Source: Nodularia sp. NIES-3585 (GTDB lineage: Bacteria; Cyanobacteriota; Cyanobacteriia; Cyanobacteriales; Nostocaceae). Taken from it: a stretch of DNA of 64,000 bases. The number at the start of each line of letters is the position of its first letter. Position 1 is the first letter of the stretch. The notes beneath the pieces were generated by a model. It worked only from the letters and a program-made list of their open reading frames with translations, had not been told where the DNA came from and did not search any database. This document shows positions 46,380 through 54,541 of this stretch, one piece after another. Position numbers and translations under genes: made by a program. The stretch spans positions 1,555,852 to 1,619,851 of the forward strand of contig NZ_BDUB01000001.1 of the NCBI RefSeq assembly GCF_002218065.1, in the 5' to 3' direction.

Positions 46380-46433
46380 ATACAGCATTTTTCGGTTTTA
46401 TGAGGTACAAAAACCCCACCCCCAACCCCCTCC
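46380..46433. repeat. dispersed repeat shared with 29524-29577
   Basis: About 54 bp matching with few differences (CAGCATTTTTCGGT, then ATGAGGTACAAAAACCCCAC). A further matching GCGATGAGGGGGCTAA lies shortly downstream in both places. It sits after the ABA4-like gene and is a C-rich repeat of unknown role. Confidence 0.75.
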
Positions 46434-46482
46434 GGTGCAAGCGATGAGGGGGCTAATTGGTGTTCCCCAATTATGTAGATAT

Positions 46483-46728
46483 TTATCTTTGTTTATTGGT
46501 GGTAGAAGATGATGAAAGTTGGGGATGTCTATAATTTGCATCTACCCAACAGCGTGGTAAACCTTCACCGGAGGGGAATAGGAGATTTTGTTTTTGATAA
46601 GCATCAGGTTCTTGTTCTTCTTCTCCTAATTGGTCTTGGGCGTGAATAATATGAGTACTTGGGTCAATTAATTCTTGAAAATCAAGCACTTTTATGATGT
46701 CACCGGAGTCTTTGAGTTGTAAAAACAT
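46483..46728 (-). CDS. small conserved cyanobacterial protein
   Basis: 81 residues from the ATG at 46728 (MFLQLKDSGDIIKVLDFQELIDPSTHIIHAQDQLGEEEQEPD... LLFPSGEGLPRCWVDANYR). It resembles short cyanobacterial proteins sometimes labelled acetyltransferase without any such domain. The FPSGE.LPRCW motif is the distinctive part. It is the last of three small minus-strand genes. Confidence 0.6.
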   Translation of the reverse strand: MFLQLKDSGDIIKVLDFQELIDPSTHIIHAQDQLGEEEQEPDAYQKQNLLFPSGEGLPRCWVDANYRHPQLSSSSTTNKQR

Positions 46729-46811
46729 ATAAATTACTCCACTAAATTTGTACACGGAATTGACGCGAATTTTATAAAAAATTCGTTGATAAATTAATTA
46801 CTCATGTTTAC

Positions 46812-47027
46812 TTAACTAGATTTTTCAACCAGTTTTTTAAACCGCAGATATGCTTGTTCTGGTGTTAGTGGTTCAGATTCTTCCTGGTTGGGGATATAGT
46901 ATTGTCTGCTATCAGGAAAATGCCGCACGAGAAAACTTGGTATTAAACCCAAGCTTAAAGCTTTTTTACCAAGTTCTTCTGCTGTTTCTGCTAAAGTATA
47001 TTCGTCGTGAAACTGATATGTAGTCAT
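46812..47027 (-). CDS. small hypothetical protein
   Basis: 71 residues from the ATG at 47027, chosen because GGAGGTGAAGGA lies just upstream (MTTYQFHDEYTLAETAEELGKKALSLGLIPSFLVRHFPDSRQYYIP...). Acidic, helical, no membrane segment. It is 62 bp downstream of the DUF3181 gene on the same strand. I do not recognise the family. Confidence 0.6.
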   Translation of the reverse strand: MTTYQFHDEYTLAETAEELGKKALSLGLIPSFLVRHFPDSRQYYIPNQEESEPLTPEQAYLRFKKLVEKSS

Positions 47028-47089
47028 ATCCTTCACCTCCTGGTTGAGGTTGCCCAAAAAGCAATTAATCAACACTCAAAACACAGAAA

Positions 47090-47398
47090 TTAACTCTGGC
47101 GTTGATATTTCTCTAAAATATCAACTAAGTTTACTTGGCATTGCAATGGTAGTAGATCATTTAAAGGCAATTCTTTTCTTCCACCACCAATTTTTACGGG
47201 TATAGATTCTAGGACTGCGATAACTCGGTCTTCATTTACAGTCTTAGAACTAATTAAAGGATACATTTTTTCAGCAACGACAGTGTGTAGTTTGGCATCG
47301 GATAAATAAAGATGCCACTTGGCAATATCTATATAGACAGATTCGCCAATTTCAGCAGCTAGGGCTTCCAGTAATTCTGCGGTGTGAGTTGTCGCCAT
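47090..47398 (-). CDS. DUF3181 family protein
   Basis: A 102-residue cyanobacterial conserved protein (MATTHTAELLEALAAEIGESVYIDIAKWHLYLSDAKLHTVVAEKMYPLI ... VKIGGGRKELPLNDLLP), matching the DUF3181 core. It starts at the ATG 47398 with AGGTGA upstream, in place of the in-frame codons before it. No membrane segment; function unknown. Confidence 0.8.
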   Translation of the reverse strand: MATTHTAELLEALAAEIGESVYIDIAKWHLYLSDAKLHTVVAEKMYPLISSKTVNEDRVIAVLESIPVKIGGGRKELPLNDLLPLQCQVNLVDILEKYQRQS

Positions 47399-47517
47399 AA
47401 AAATCACCTTATATCAACAAAGAGCGTTAACTATCAGTGTCTTTAACATTATCGCGCAATTATTAACTTGAATCTACTGCCACAGGTTACAATCACCCTA
47501 GCTTTAACACTCCGTCT

Positions 47518-47775
47518 TTAGGTTGATTTGGGTGGAGTTTCGGTATAGTTAGCGATCGCAGTAATATAAATTAGATGCACCAACAATACTAATATCCAAC
47601 CTGCTGTTAACCAGGGTAACCATTCCCAGGTAGCTGCTTTTAAGTTGTGGAAAAACCATAAACTCGAATTCACAGCTGTAGTCAGTGCCACATGCACAGC
47701 AAAAGTCATCCGGTCATCTAACTTGCGGAATGCTGGGTCTTTGCGGTCGGGTTTGCGAGGCCAACGAGGAGGCAT
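47518..47775 (-). CDS. 2TM domain-containing small membrane protein
   Basis: 85 residues. A basic N-terminus (MPPRWPRKPDRKDPAFRKLDDRMTF) is followed by two hydrophobic helices (about 26-44 and 51-75) with conserved HVALTTAVNSSLWFFHNL, as in the cyanobacterial 2TM-domain proteins. Inner-membrane location likely; function unknown. Confidence 0.75.
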   Translation of the reverse strand: MPPRWPRKPDRKDPAFRKLDDRMTFAVHVALTTAVNSSLWFFHNLKAATWEWLPWLTAGWILVLLVHLIYITAIANYTETPPKST

Positions 47776-48098
47776 AAAGATTTATTACAGACTTGAACAC
47801 AGTAGAAACACAGCCGTTGGCCATGTACTTACTCATTTTAAGGTTTTTAGGGTTCTCTGGCCACAAAACCTCGAAAATCAGATCAGCTATAAATTTCTAT
47901 CACCACATCCCTGTATAGTTTTGCATTCTGGCTTGCCATCCTTTTTGAACATCAAAGCTATCAAAGGCAAAATATTGCTTCATCAATCAATTGGGTGAAG
48001 TTTGAATTTACGTGAGTAAAAAATGATTCATCTTTTTGACAGAGGGAGTTAATACATTGACTTGTAAAGATATCAATAAGCGTTAGAGGTGGATCAGA
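47776..48098. other. intergenic region, nothing recognised
   Basis: About 320 bp between the 2TM gene and the DUF2795 gene. It must hold both divergent promoters. No repeat or RNA gene stands out. Confidence 0.4.
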
Positions 48099-48296
48099 AT
48101 GACGAAAGCAAATCCCGTTGAAATCCAAAAACACTTGAAAGGCTTTGATTACCCGGCTGGAAAATCAGATTTAATCAAGCACGCTAGACAACAGGGTGCT
48201 GATCAGGATGTGATTTCAATATTAGAACAACTACCAGAAAATCAAGAGTACCAAACCCCCACTGAACTGAATAAAGCCATAGGCAACATTATCTAG
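48099..48296 (+). CDS. DUF2795 family protein
   Basis: A 65-residue protein: [64 protein letters not shown]. This is the standard small DUF2795 domain, often linked with stress regulons in other bacteria. AGAGGTGGATCAG precedes the ATG. Its stop overlaps the convergent moaC stop by 8 bp. Confidence 0.85.
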   Translation: MTKANPVEIQKHLKGFDYPAGKSDLIKHARQQGADQDVISILEQLPENQEYQTPTELNKAIGNII

Positions 48297-48804
48297 ATGA
48301 TGCTACTGGCGAGGAATAGTCGCCTGATTTCCCGCCAGTTTTGCTTACTAGTTGAATCGATTCAATTTGAATAGACTTTTCTAAAGCTTTAGCCATATCG
48401 TATAAAGTCAAAGCCGCTACAGAAACAGCCGTTAAAGCTTCCATTTCTACTCCAGTTTCAGCTTTAGTCTTGACTGTGGCATGAATTTGATAACCAGGAA
48501 GTTGGGGATCAGCTGTGACTTCAACTGTAATTTTTTGTAGTGGTAAAGGATGACACAGGGGAATCAATGTAGCTGTCTGTTTAGCTGCCATAATTCCCGC
48601 CAACCTTGCAGTTGCTAGGACATCCCCTTTTGGGGCATTGCCGGCTTGAATGGCTGCGAAGGTTTCGGGCAGCATTCGCACCTTAGCCAGGGCTACTGCT
48701 TGCCTGATAGTGGGCATCTTAGCCGACACATCTACCATCTGTGCTTCGCCGTGAGGATCAAGGTGGGTTAAGTCGGCAGAATTAAATAAAAAATTTTCTT
48801 GCAT
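48289..48804 (-). CDS. moaC: cyclic pyranopterin monophosphate synthase MoaC
   Basis: 171 residues. [27 protein letters not shown], the active-site [15 protein letters not shown] and [24 protein letters not shown] identify MoaC, which with MoaA makes cyclic pyranopterin monophosphate for molybdenum cofactor (nitrate reductase needs it). The C-terminus GKSGDYSSP is typical. It overlaps convergently with the DUF2795 gene end by eight bases. Confidence 0.94.
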   Translation of the reverse strand: MQENFLFNSADLTHLDPHGEAQMVDVSAKMPTIRQAVALAKVRMLPETFAAIQAGNAPKGDVLATARLAGIMAAKQTATLIPLCHPLPLQKITVEVTADPQLPGYQIHATVKTKAETGVEMEALTAVSVAALTLYDMAKALEKSIQIESIQLVSKTGGKSGDYSSPVASSR

Positions 48805-48841
48805 TATTTTAAGAGTCCGTGCTAGGATAAAATTCTTGTAA

Positions 48842-48915
48842 GGGTGTGTAGCTCAGTGGACTAGAGCACGTGGCTACGGACCACGGTGTCGGGGGTTCGA
48901 ATCCCTCCTCGCCCG
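48842..48915 (+). tRNA. tRNA-Arg (anticodon ACG)
   Basis: A complete cloverleaf can be drawn: acceptor GGGTGTG with CTCGCCC (one U-U mismatch), D-arm GCTC...GAGC, anticodon stem CGTGG/CCACG around CTACGGA, and T-arm GGGGG-TTCGAAT-CCCTC. ACG in the loop reads CGN Arg codons after A34 deamination. The CCA tail is not encoded. Confidence 0.93.
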
Positions 48916-48927
48916 TTTAAATAAAGA

Positions 48928-48965
48928 AAAAAGGCAAGGTAGATATAATTCTATTTTGCCTTTTT
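48928..48965. terminator. bidirectional terminator between tRNA-Arg and MFS gene
   Basis: AAAAAGGCAA (48928-48937) and TTGCCTTTTT (48956-48965) are exact reverse complements with A/T tracts at both sides. It serves the tRNA on one strand and the MFS gene on the other. Confidence 0.8.
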
Positions 48966-48972
48966 CTAATTT

Positions 48973-50208
48973 TTAGTTGCCATTATTTAACGCGTAAGTA
49001 TCTTTAGCACGCCCCAAAGCAAAGCGCAGGGAATTGTTGAGGTCATGGCTAGACTGGGTGAGAAAGATGATAATCGCTAAAAAAGTTAACCCAGCACCGT
49101 AACCAAACATATTCCGGTAACCTACTTGTTCGGCTATGGAACCAAGAACTGGCCCGGCGATCGCAATCCCAATATCCAATCCGATCAAAGATACACCAAA
49201 GATTCGCCCCCGTTCATGAGGTAGGGCGCGGTCTGTCATCATCGCCGCCATCATGGGAATTGCTGTCCCAGAAGCAGCGCCTTCGACAAATGCTGAGAGT
49301 AAGAACACAGGGGCGCTATTAGCTTGCCATATACCTACCAATGCTAAGGTGAAGGCAATTAAACTGAGGGTGATAAATAAACCTCTGCCATATTTATCAG
49401 AAGCCCGACCAATAAATAACCTGACATTAAAACTAGCGATCGCAGCTACTGTATAAAACAGTCCTGGGTTCAAATCTATATTAGTTGATTTAATAAACAA
49501 CGGCACAAAGGTATGCAAAGTTCCTAAAGCCACACCAATTAACAACATGACAAGCGCCGGAATCCGCACACGGGGACTCAATAAAAGTCCCCAAAATTGG
49601 TGATCAGCGGGGCTGGTATGGGGCGACTCAGCAACAGGGGGATTGATGATAGGTACAATACATAACATTCCGGCAAAACCCAAAGCCGCAGATAATATAA
49701 ATAATGGGGTATAACCAGCTGCGGCTTGTAAATATCCCCCCAAGGCTGGCCCAATAGCTACGCCTATGGGATTTACCAGACTCATGTAGCCAATCACTTC
49801 ACCACGATTTTTAGCAGGGGCTAAATCTCCCACTAATGCTATGTAACCAGTCCCAAAAGCGGCAATACTGATGCCGTGAAAGGCTCGTAATACCATTAAT
49901 GGGATGATGGTGTTGGTGAAGATATAACCTAGAGGTGCGATCGCAGCTGCTGACATTCCAATTAGTAAAACAATCTTACGACCCCGCCGATCCGCTAAAT
50001 TGCTACACCAAGGGCGAAATACCAGCATCCCGATGGCAAAACTGCCCATCACAATGCCAATCTGTTGACTGGTTGCGCCTACGTCTTCGATATACAGGGG
50101 TAAAGTGGGTAATAAAGAGGCAATGCTAGACCAGAATAATAAACCTGCTGTAAATAAAATCAGCAGGTTACGTCGTAGTTTAGCGTCCAATGTATAAAAA
50201 ACTTTCAA
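48973..50208 (-). CDS. MFS transporter
   Basis: 411 residues with about 12 hydrophobic helices and the MFS loop motif FRPWCSNLADRRGRKIVLLIG (about 64-84), plus a related GRASDKYGRGLFI in the second half. Drug:H+ antiporter-like (DHA1) type, so it may export small molecules. Substrate unknown; no linked regulator. Confidence 0.88.
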   Translation of the reverse strand: MKVFYTLDAKLRRNLLILFTAGLLFWSSIASLLPTLPLYIEDVGATSQQIGIVMGSFAIGMLVFRPWCSNLADRRGRKIVLLIGMSAAAIAPLGYIFTNTIIPLMVLRAFHGISIAAFGTGYIALVGDLAPAKNRGEVIGYMSLVNPIGVAIGPALGGYLQAAAGYTPLFILSAALGFAGMLCIVPIINPPVAESPHTSPADHQFWGLLLSPRVRIPALVMLLIGVALGTLHTFVPLFIKSTNIDLNPGLFYTVAAIASFNVRLFIGRASDKYGRGLFITLSLIAFTLALVGIWQANSAPVFLLSAFVEGAASGTAIPMMAAMMTDRALPHERGRIFGVSLIGLDIGIAIAGPVLGSIAEQVGYRNMFGYGAGLTFLAIIIFLTQSSHDLNNSLRFALGRAKDTYALNNGN

Positions 50209-50252
50209 AATAGTTGTCAGTTTATTTCCAGAGTGTTAATCACATTGTTACG

Positions 50253-51266
50253 TTACTTAACATTTTTCGCTACTACTTCTCGCACCCGATAGATGGGGCG
50301 ACCTTGAGATTCATGGTAAGTCCGCATCAATAACTCACCTAATAGACCAAAGCAAAACAACTGCACCCCAGTCACTAGCAGCAAAACTGCCAAAATTAGT
50401 AAAGGGCGATTACCAATTGATTCACCTAAAGCTAATTTGATCAAAGTTAAGTAAATCCCAATCAGGGTTCCTGTGACCATGGAACCTAAACCCAATAGCC
50501 CAAAAACGTGCATCGGGCGGGTGAGAAACTTCTTCATAAAGTAAATAGTTAACAAATCCATCATCACGCGGAAAGTCCGCCAAATGCCATACTTACTGCG
50601 ACCAAAACGCCGCGCATGGTGACGCACCTGGATTTCGGTGATTCGCGCCCCTTCAATGTAAGCCAAAGCAGGTAAAAATCGGTGCAGTTCTCCGTAGAGA
50701 TTCATATCTGCCAAAACTTCCGACCGATAAGCTTTGAGAGAACAACCGTAATCATGTAACTTAACTTCGGTCACTTTTCCAATTAGCCAGTTGGCAATTT
50801 TAGAAGGAATTAAGCGGGAAACTACAGCATCTTGGCGTTGATGTCGCCAACCACTCACCAAATCATAGCCTTCTGCCAATTTAGCTAATAACAACGGAAT
50901 ATCAGCCGGGTCATTTTGCAAATCAGCATCCAATGTCACAATCACTTTGCCGATGGCATAATAAAACCCAGCCGCCATCGCTGCACTTTGTCCGTAGTTG
51001 CGACGCAACAGCACCGCCTTTAAATCAGTCCGGATTTTTGCCTGTTCTTTGAGAAATTCAGCTGATCCATCTGTAGAACCATCATCTACACAAATGATTT
51101 CATAACTAAAATTACTAGAGATGATATTGGAAGCGATCGCCTCTAGCAAAAGTGGTAAACTTTCCACTTCATCACGCACCGGCACAACCACGGAAACATC
51201 AGGGACAATCACCGCGATCGCCCCATTTTCCTCATTTAACTCCTTGGAAATTAACCCACCCTTCAT
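50253..51266 (-). CDS. GT2 glycosyltransferase (GtrB/DPM-like)
   Basis: 337 residues. The GT-A domain has VSVVVPVRDEVESLPLLLEAI, CVDDGSTDGSAEF and VTLDADLQNDPADIP (D-x-D). A conserved HHARRFGRSKYG segment follows, then two membrane helices at the C-terminus, as in GtrB/ArnC/DPM synthases that transfer a sugar from a nucleotide donor to undecaprenyl phosphate. It is adjacent to cell-wall hydrolase genes on the same strand. Confidence 0.88.
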   Translation of the reverse strand: MKGGLISKELNEENGAIAVIVPDVSVVVPVRDEVESLPLLLEAIASNIISSNFSYEIICVDDGSTDGSAEFLKEQAKIRTDLKAVLLRRNYGQSAAMAAGFYYAIGKVIVTLDADLQNDPADIPLLLAKLAEGYDLVSGWRHQRQDAVVSRLIPSKIANWLIGKVTEVKLHDYGCSLKAYRSEVLADMNLYGELHRFLPALAYIEGARITEIQVRHHARRFGRSKYGIWRTFRVMMDLLTIYFMKKFLTRPMHVFGLLGLGSMVTGTLIGIYLTLIKLALGESIGNRPLLILAVLLLVTGVQLFCFGLLGELLMRTYHESQGRPIYRVREVVAKNVK

Positions 51267-51271
51267 ATTAC

Positions 51272-51976
51272 TCAGCGTCTCTGTGGTTTATAACTCTTAA
51301 TCACCCTTCCAGCACCTCGCAGCTGCTGATAATATGACTGACTTACCCCATCGCCCTGTTCCGAGAGAATATCAATCCCGATCCCATTTCGCCCCTGATC
51401 TGTTCCCGAACTATGAATGTAATTACCATCGCCCAAATATAACCCCACATGAGTAGCCTTTTCGGGAGTGCCAAAAAACACCAAATCCCCAGGTAATAAC
51501 TCAGTAACATTTATTTTCTGAGTAAAAGCTTCCTGTTGATAAGCATCTCTGGGTAACCAAACACCCACCGAAACAAAAGCCGCCTGCATTAACCCCGAAC
51601 AGTCATAATTTGGTGCGACTGTACCGCCCCACAGATAATAATTTGACTGTTGCATCGCTTTGTGGGTAAAAGCAATCACATTTGGTAGCAGTTTGTTAAT
51701 CTCAGACTCAGAAAATGATATAGCCTGATAAAGTACAGTAGCAGGTTGTAATATACCCAAATCGGCACAAGATACCCACCCTGGATAGTCATCCTCACAC
51801 AAACACACCTCAACCGCTGACACCTGACGATTTGATGTGATCCGCAAATGTCGCCCAGAAGCTGCTTGAGTTGTCAGGCGCGTACATTCAGGAGAATCAT
51901 ATAGATTCAGATCAGCTATACAGTGGTATTCTGCCGATGTCGAATTTAGGATTTGGGATTCTGGATTAGAGAGCAT
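51272..51976 (-). CDS. NlpC/P60 (C40) cell-wall peptidase with SH3 domain
   Basis: 234 residues. An N-terminal bacterial SH3-like domain (about 15-80) is followed by the NlpC/P60 fold with C126 in APNYDCSGLMQAAF, H176 in KATHVGLYLG and H188 in GNYIHSSG. The layout is that of the Nostoc/Anabaena gamma-D-glutamyl-diamino-acid endopeptidases used in murein recycling. No signal peptide, so it acts in the cytosol on turnover peptides. Starts at 51976, 6 bp from the divergent serine hydrolase start. Confidence 0.9.
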   Translation of the reverse strand: MLSNPESQILNSTSAEYHCIADLNLYDSPECTRLTTQAASGRHLRITSNRQVSAVEVCLCEDDYPGWVSCADLGILQPATVLYQAISFSESEINKLLPNVIAFTHKAMQQSNYYLWGGTVAPNYDCSGLMQAAFVSVGVWLPRDAYQQEAFTQKINVTELLPGDLVFFGTPEKATHVGLYLGDGNYIHSSGTDQGRNGIGIDILSEQGDGVSQSYYQQLRGAGRVIKSYKPQRR

Positions 51977-51982
51977 TCTGCA

Positions 51983-52921
51983 ATGATTTTCTTTAGAAAA
52001 GACGAACAACTCGAAAATCTTGGTAATGGCATTTTAAAGGCAACTTGGGCAGAATTTCCCACTTTAGCCCGTAACCAAGTGGCTTTAACTTGGATTGTTT
52101 ATGATCCCCCAGTACCTGTAAATACTGGTGGGGCTTTGACTCCTGACGCTTTTTGGCATCATCCAGTCCGTGGTTTTACTTATCGCGGCGTTGAGCGGAT
52201 TTACCCCGCCAGTGTTGTCAAACTGTTTTATTTGGTCGCAGTCAACGAATGGCTGGAAAAAGGCATGACTTCACCTTCTCAGGAGTTGTCAAGAGCTGTG
52301 CGCGATATGATTGTTGATTCTAGTAATGATGCTACCAGTTTAATTGTAGATATCCTCAGTGGCACTACTTCTGGCCCAGAGTTACCGGTTGGTCCGTTTG
52401 AAACTTGGAAATATCAACGTCATATTGTTAACCGCTATTTCCAGTCTTTGGGCTGGGAGGAAATGGAAACAATTAATGTCTGTCAAAAAACTTGGTGTGA
52501 TGGTCCCTATGGCAGGGAACGGGCATTTTATGGGGAAATGCTAGATAATCGCAACATGGTAACTACCAATGCGATCGCCAAGTTAGTTCATAGTATTGTG
52601 GGTGGGGTGGCAGTGTCGAGCGCGCGATCGCAAGCCATGATGAGTTTGCTCAAACGTAGTCTCAACCCTGATGATTTGCCCACTGATGTCGAAGAAGACC
52701 AAGTAACAGGTTTTTTGGGGGGTGGACTCACCCAAGATGCTCAAAGTTGGTCAAAAGCAGGTTGGACAAGTCAAGTTCGCCATGACGCAGCCTATATTGA
52801 ATTACCAGAACAGCGTCCCTATATTTTAGTCGTATTTACTGAAGGTAAAGCCAACGCTAAACGCCGGGATATTTTACCTTTTGTTTCTCAGCTATTTGCC
52901 AAAGAAATTAGTAGCCTATAA
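51983..52921 (+). CDS. class A beta-lactamase-like serine hydrolase
   Basis: 312 residues with beta-lactamase/PBP-like motifs: SVVK (S77, K80) in RIYPASVVKLFYL, SND (114-116) in IVDSSNDATSL, and the KxG-like triad SKAGWTS. It lacks a signal peptide, which is unusual for a lactamase. It is divergent from the NlpC/P60 peptidase, so a role in peptide or murein-fragment processing is more likely than antibiotic resistance. The substrate is unknown. Confidence 0.8.
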   Translation: MIFFRKDEQLENLGNGILKATWAEFPTLARNQVALTWIVYDPPVPVNTGGALTPDAFWHHPVRGFTYRGVERIYPASVVKLFYLVAVNEWLEKGMTSPSQELSRAVRDMIVDSSNDATSLIVDILSGTTSGPELPVGPFETWKYQRHIVNRYFQSLGWEEMETINVCQKTWCDGPYGRERAFYGEMLDNRNMVTTNAIAKLVHSIVGGVAVSSARSQAMMSLLKRSLNPDDLPTDVEEDQVTGFLGGGLTQDAQSWSKAGWTSQVRHDAAYIELPEQRPYILVVFTEGKANAKRRDILPFVSQLFAKEISSL

Positions 52922-52960
52922 AACCTCACCCCAACCCTCTCCTTACTAAGGAGAGGGAGC
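52921..52960. repeat. 40-bp hairpin repeat starting on the stop codon, copy 1
   Basis: The repeat begins with the last A of the TAA stop of the serine hydrolase gene (AAACCTCACCCC). It contains CCCTCTCCTTA and TAAGGAGAGGG, a perfect 11-bp stem with a 1-nt centre. An identical 40-bp copy is at 54491-54530. There is no T-tract. Confidence 0.85.
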
Positions 52961-53177
52961 AAGAATCATCAGAATTGAGGATACATTCGCCATAGCATCT
53001 TACCTGATAAGTAGATTTAATCATGTACCTTGAGATAGATTTAAGCATAATTCATTAAACAGTATATTTAGATGTATGGTACATCATACTTTGCGAAATA
53101 TCATGCTAAATAACTGATTTTCATGGCAAAATTTCCCATCCTGATTTAGTGTTAATTAATTTGTTTTTAGGTTTCCT

Positions 53178-54491
53178 ATGACATCCCCTGAGCCGCAAAC
53201 TGAATTTGGAAAAAATATTTCCCAAACCTCAAACAAGTCACTCTTAAAACGACGGCGGTGGCTACGATTATCGTTAGCTTTTATACTAATTATTGGAGGT
53301 GGAACAGCTACACTTTGGCGTGTTTTAACCCCTACAAATCAAGCATCACTTACTAATATTAAAACTCCAGGGGTCAGAGTTAAGGTATCACCAGTACAAA
53401 TTGGTACAGTTGAGGAAAGTTCTGACTTTGTTGCTAGCTTAGAGTCTCAGCGTTCAGTACAGATACCATCAAAAATTTCGGGACAAGTTACCCAAATATT
53501 TCTGAAATCGGGAGATGCAGTTACAGCCGGCACAGCAATTATCCAAGTAGACTCTAGACAAGCAACAATCGATGTAATTAATGCTGCTAGACAGGCTGCT
53601 GTAGCACAACGAGAAAATGCCCGTGCTAAACTTCAGTCTCTGGAAGCAGCACGCCAATCTCAAACTGTTGATTTGCAATTGAAGCAACAGGAGTATGAAA
53701 GGTATGCTAATTTAGCCGCGCAGGGAGCAGTATCTCGACGTTCTAGGGATGAGTATGCCAGCACATTGGCTACAGCCAAGGCTTATCTGAGTGCAATTAA
53801 TGCCCAGATTCAAGGAGAGGAAACCACCATTTCACAGGCTGAAAAATCTGTGCAGCAAGCCGAGGAAAATATTAAAAACCAACAAATCCAGCCTCGGAGT
53901 TATAGAATTACAGCACCTTTTAGCGGCACAGTTGGCAATATTCCCGTGAAAGTAGGTGATTTAGTCAATACTTCTACGCCACTGGTGACAGTTTCTCAGA
54001 AACAACCTTTGGAAGTCAACATTTCTGTTCCACCGGAACAAAGTAACCAATTACGTCAGGGAATGCCTGTAGAGGTTTTGAATCCACAAGGTCAAATTTT
54101 AAGTACTAGTAAAATATCTTTAATTGCTCCTGATACTAATAATGAGAAGCCATCAATTCTGGTTAAAGCACTTTTTAATAATTCTGAAGGTCAGCTAAAA
54201 CCAGAACAATTAGTGCGGGCTAGAGTAATTTTTAATCAGCGTTCCGGGGTACTAGTTCCTACAAAAGCAGTGTCTCGTTTAGGTGGAGAAACTTTTGTTT
54301 ATGTTATCAAAACGGAAAAGTCTCCACAAGGAATATCCCAGCTAGTTGCTCGACAAAAGCAGGTAAAGTTAGGCAATATCAGAGATGATCATTACCAAGT
54401 TTTGGCAGGACTACAACCTGAAGAGCAAATTATTACTTCAGGATTGCTGAATCTCAAAGATGGTGTGCCGATAGTGCCTGAATCTTTGTGA
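53178..54491 (+). CDS. RND-type efflux adaptor (HlyD/AcrA family)
   Basis: A 437-residue membrane fusion protein. The N-terminal anchor is at about 31-48 (LSLAFILIIGGGTATLW). A lipoyl-like half motif is QIFLKSGDAVTAGTAIIQVDSRQA, then a long coiled-coil (about 130-230), the second lipoyl half IPVKVGDLVNTSTPLVTV, and a beta-barrel/MP domain. It would bridge an inner-membrane pump and TolC, but no RND pump gene follows; the next gene (devC) is convergent. It may use pumps elsewhere. Confidence 0.87.
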   Translation: MTSPEPQTEFGKNISQTSNKSLLKRRRWLRLSLAFILIIGGGTATLWRVLTPTNQASLTNIKTPGVRVKVSPVQIGTVEESSDFVASLESQRSVQIPSKISGQVTQIFLKSGDAVTAGTAIIQVDSRQATIDVINAARQAAVAQRENARAKLQSLEAARQSQTVDLQLKQQEYERYANLAAQGAVSRRSRDEYASTLATAKAYLSAINAQIQGEETTISQAEKSVQQAEENIKNQQIQPRSYRITAPFSGTVGNIPVKVGDLVNTSTPLVTVSQKQPLEVNISVPPEQSNQLRQGMPVEVLNPQGQILSTSKISLIAPDTNNEKPSILVKALFNNSEGQLKPEQLVRARVIFNQRSGVLVPTKAVSRLGGETFVYVIKTEKSPQGISQLVARQKQVKLGNIRDDHYQVLAGLQPEEQIITSGLLNLKDGVPIVPESL

Positions 54492-54530
54492 AACCTCACC
54501 CCAACCCTCTCCTTACTAAGGAGAGGGAGC
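54491..54530. repeat. 40-bp hairpin repeat starting on the stop codon, copy 2
   Basis: Identical to 52921-52960 over 40 bp. It again begins on the final A of the stop codon (TGA), here of the adaptor gene. Flanking sequences differ. Confidence 0.85.
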
Positions 54531-54541
54531 TTGAATGTTGT

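Noticed and set aside
47645..47998. 117-codon plus-strand frame
   Set aside because: Overlaps the 2TM protein gene on the opposite strand and lacks a start signal or likeness.
51983..52921. Antibiotic-resistance beta-lactamase
   Set aside because: Motifs fit the fold, but there is no signal peptide and the neighbour is a cytosolic-type murein peptidase.
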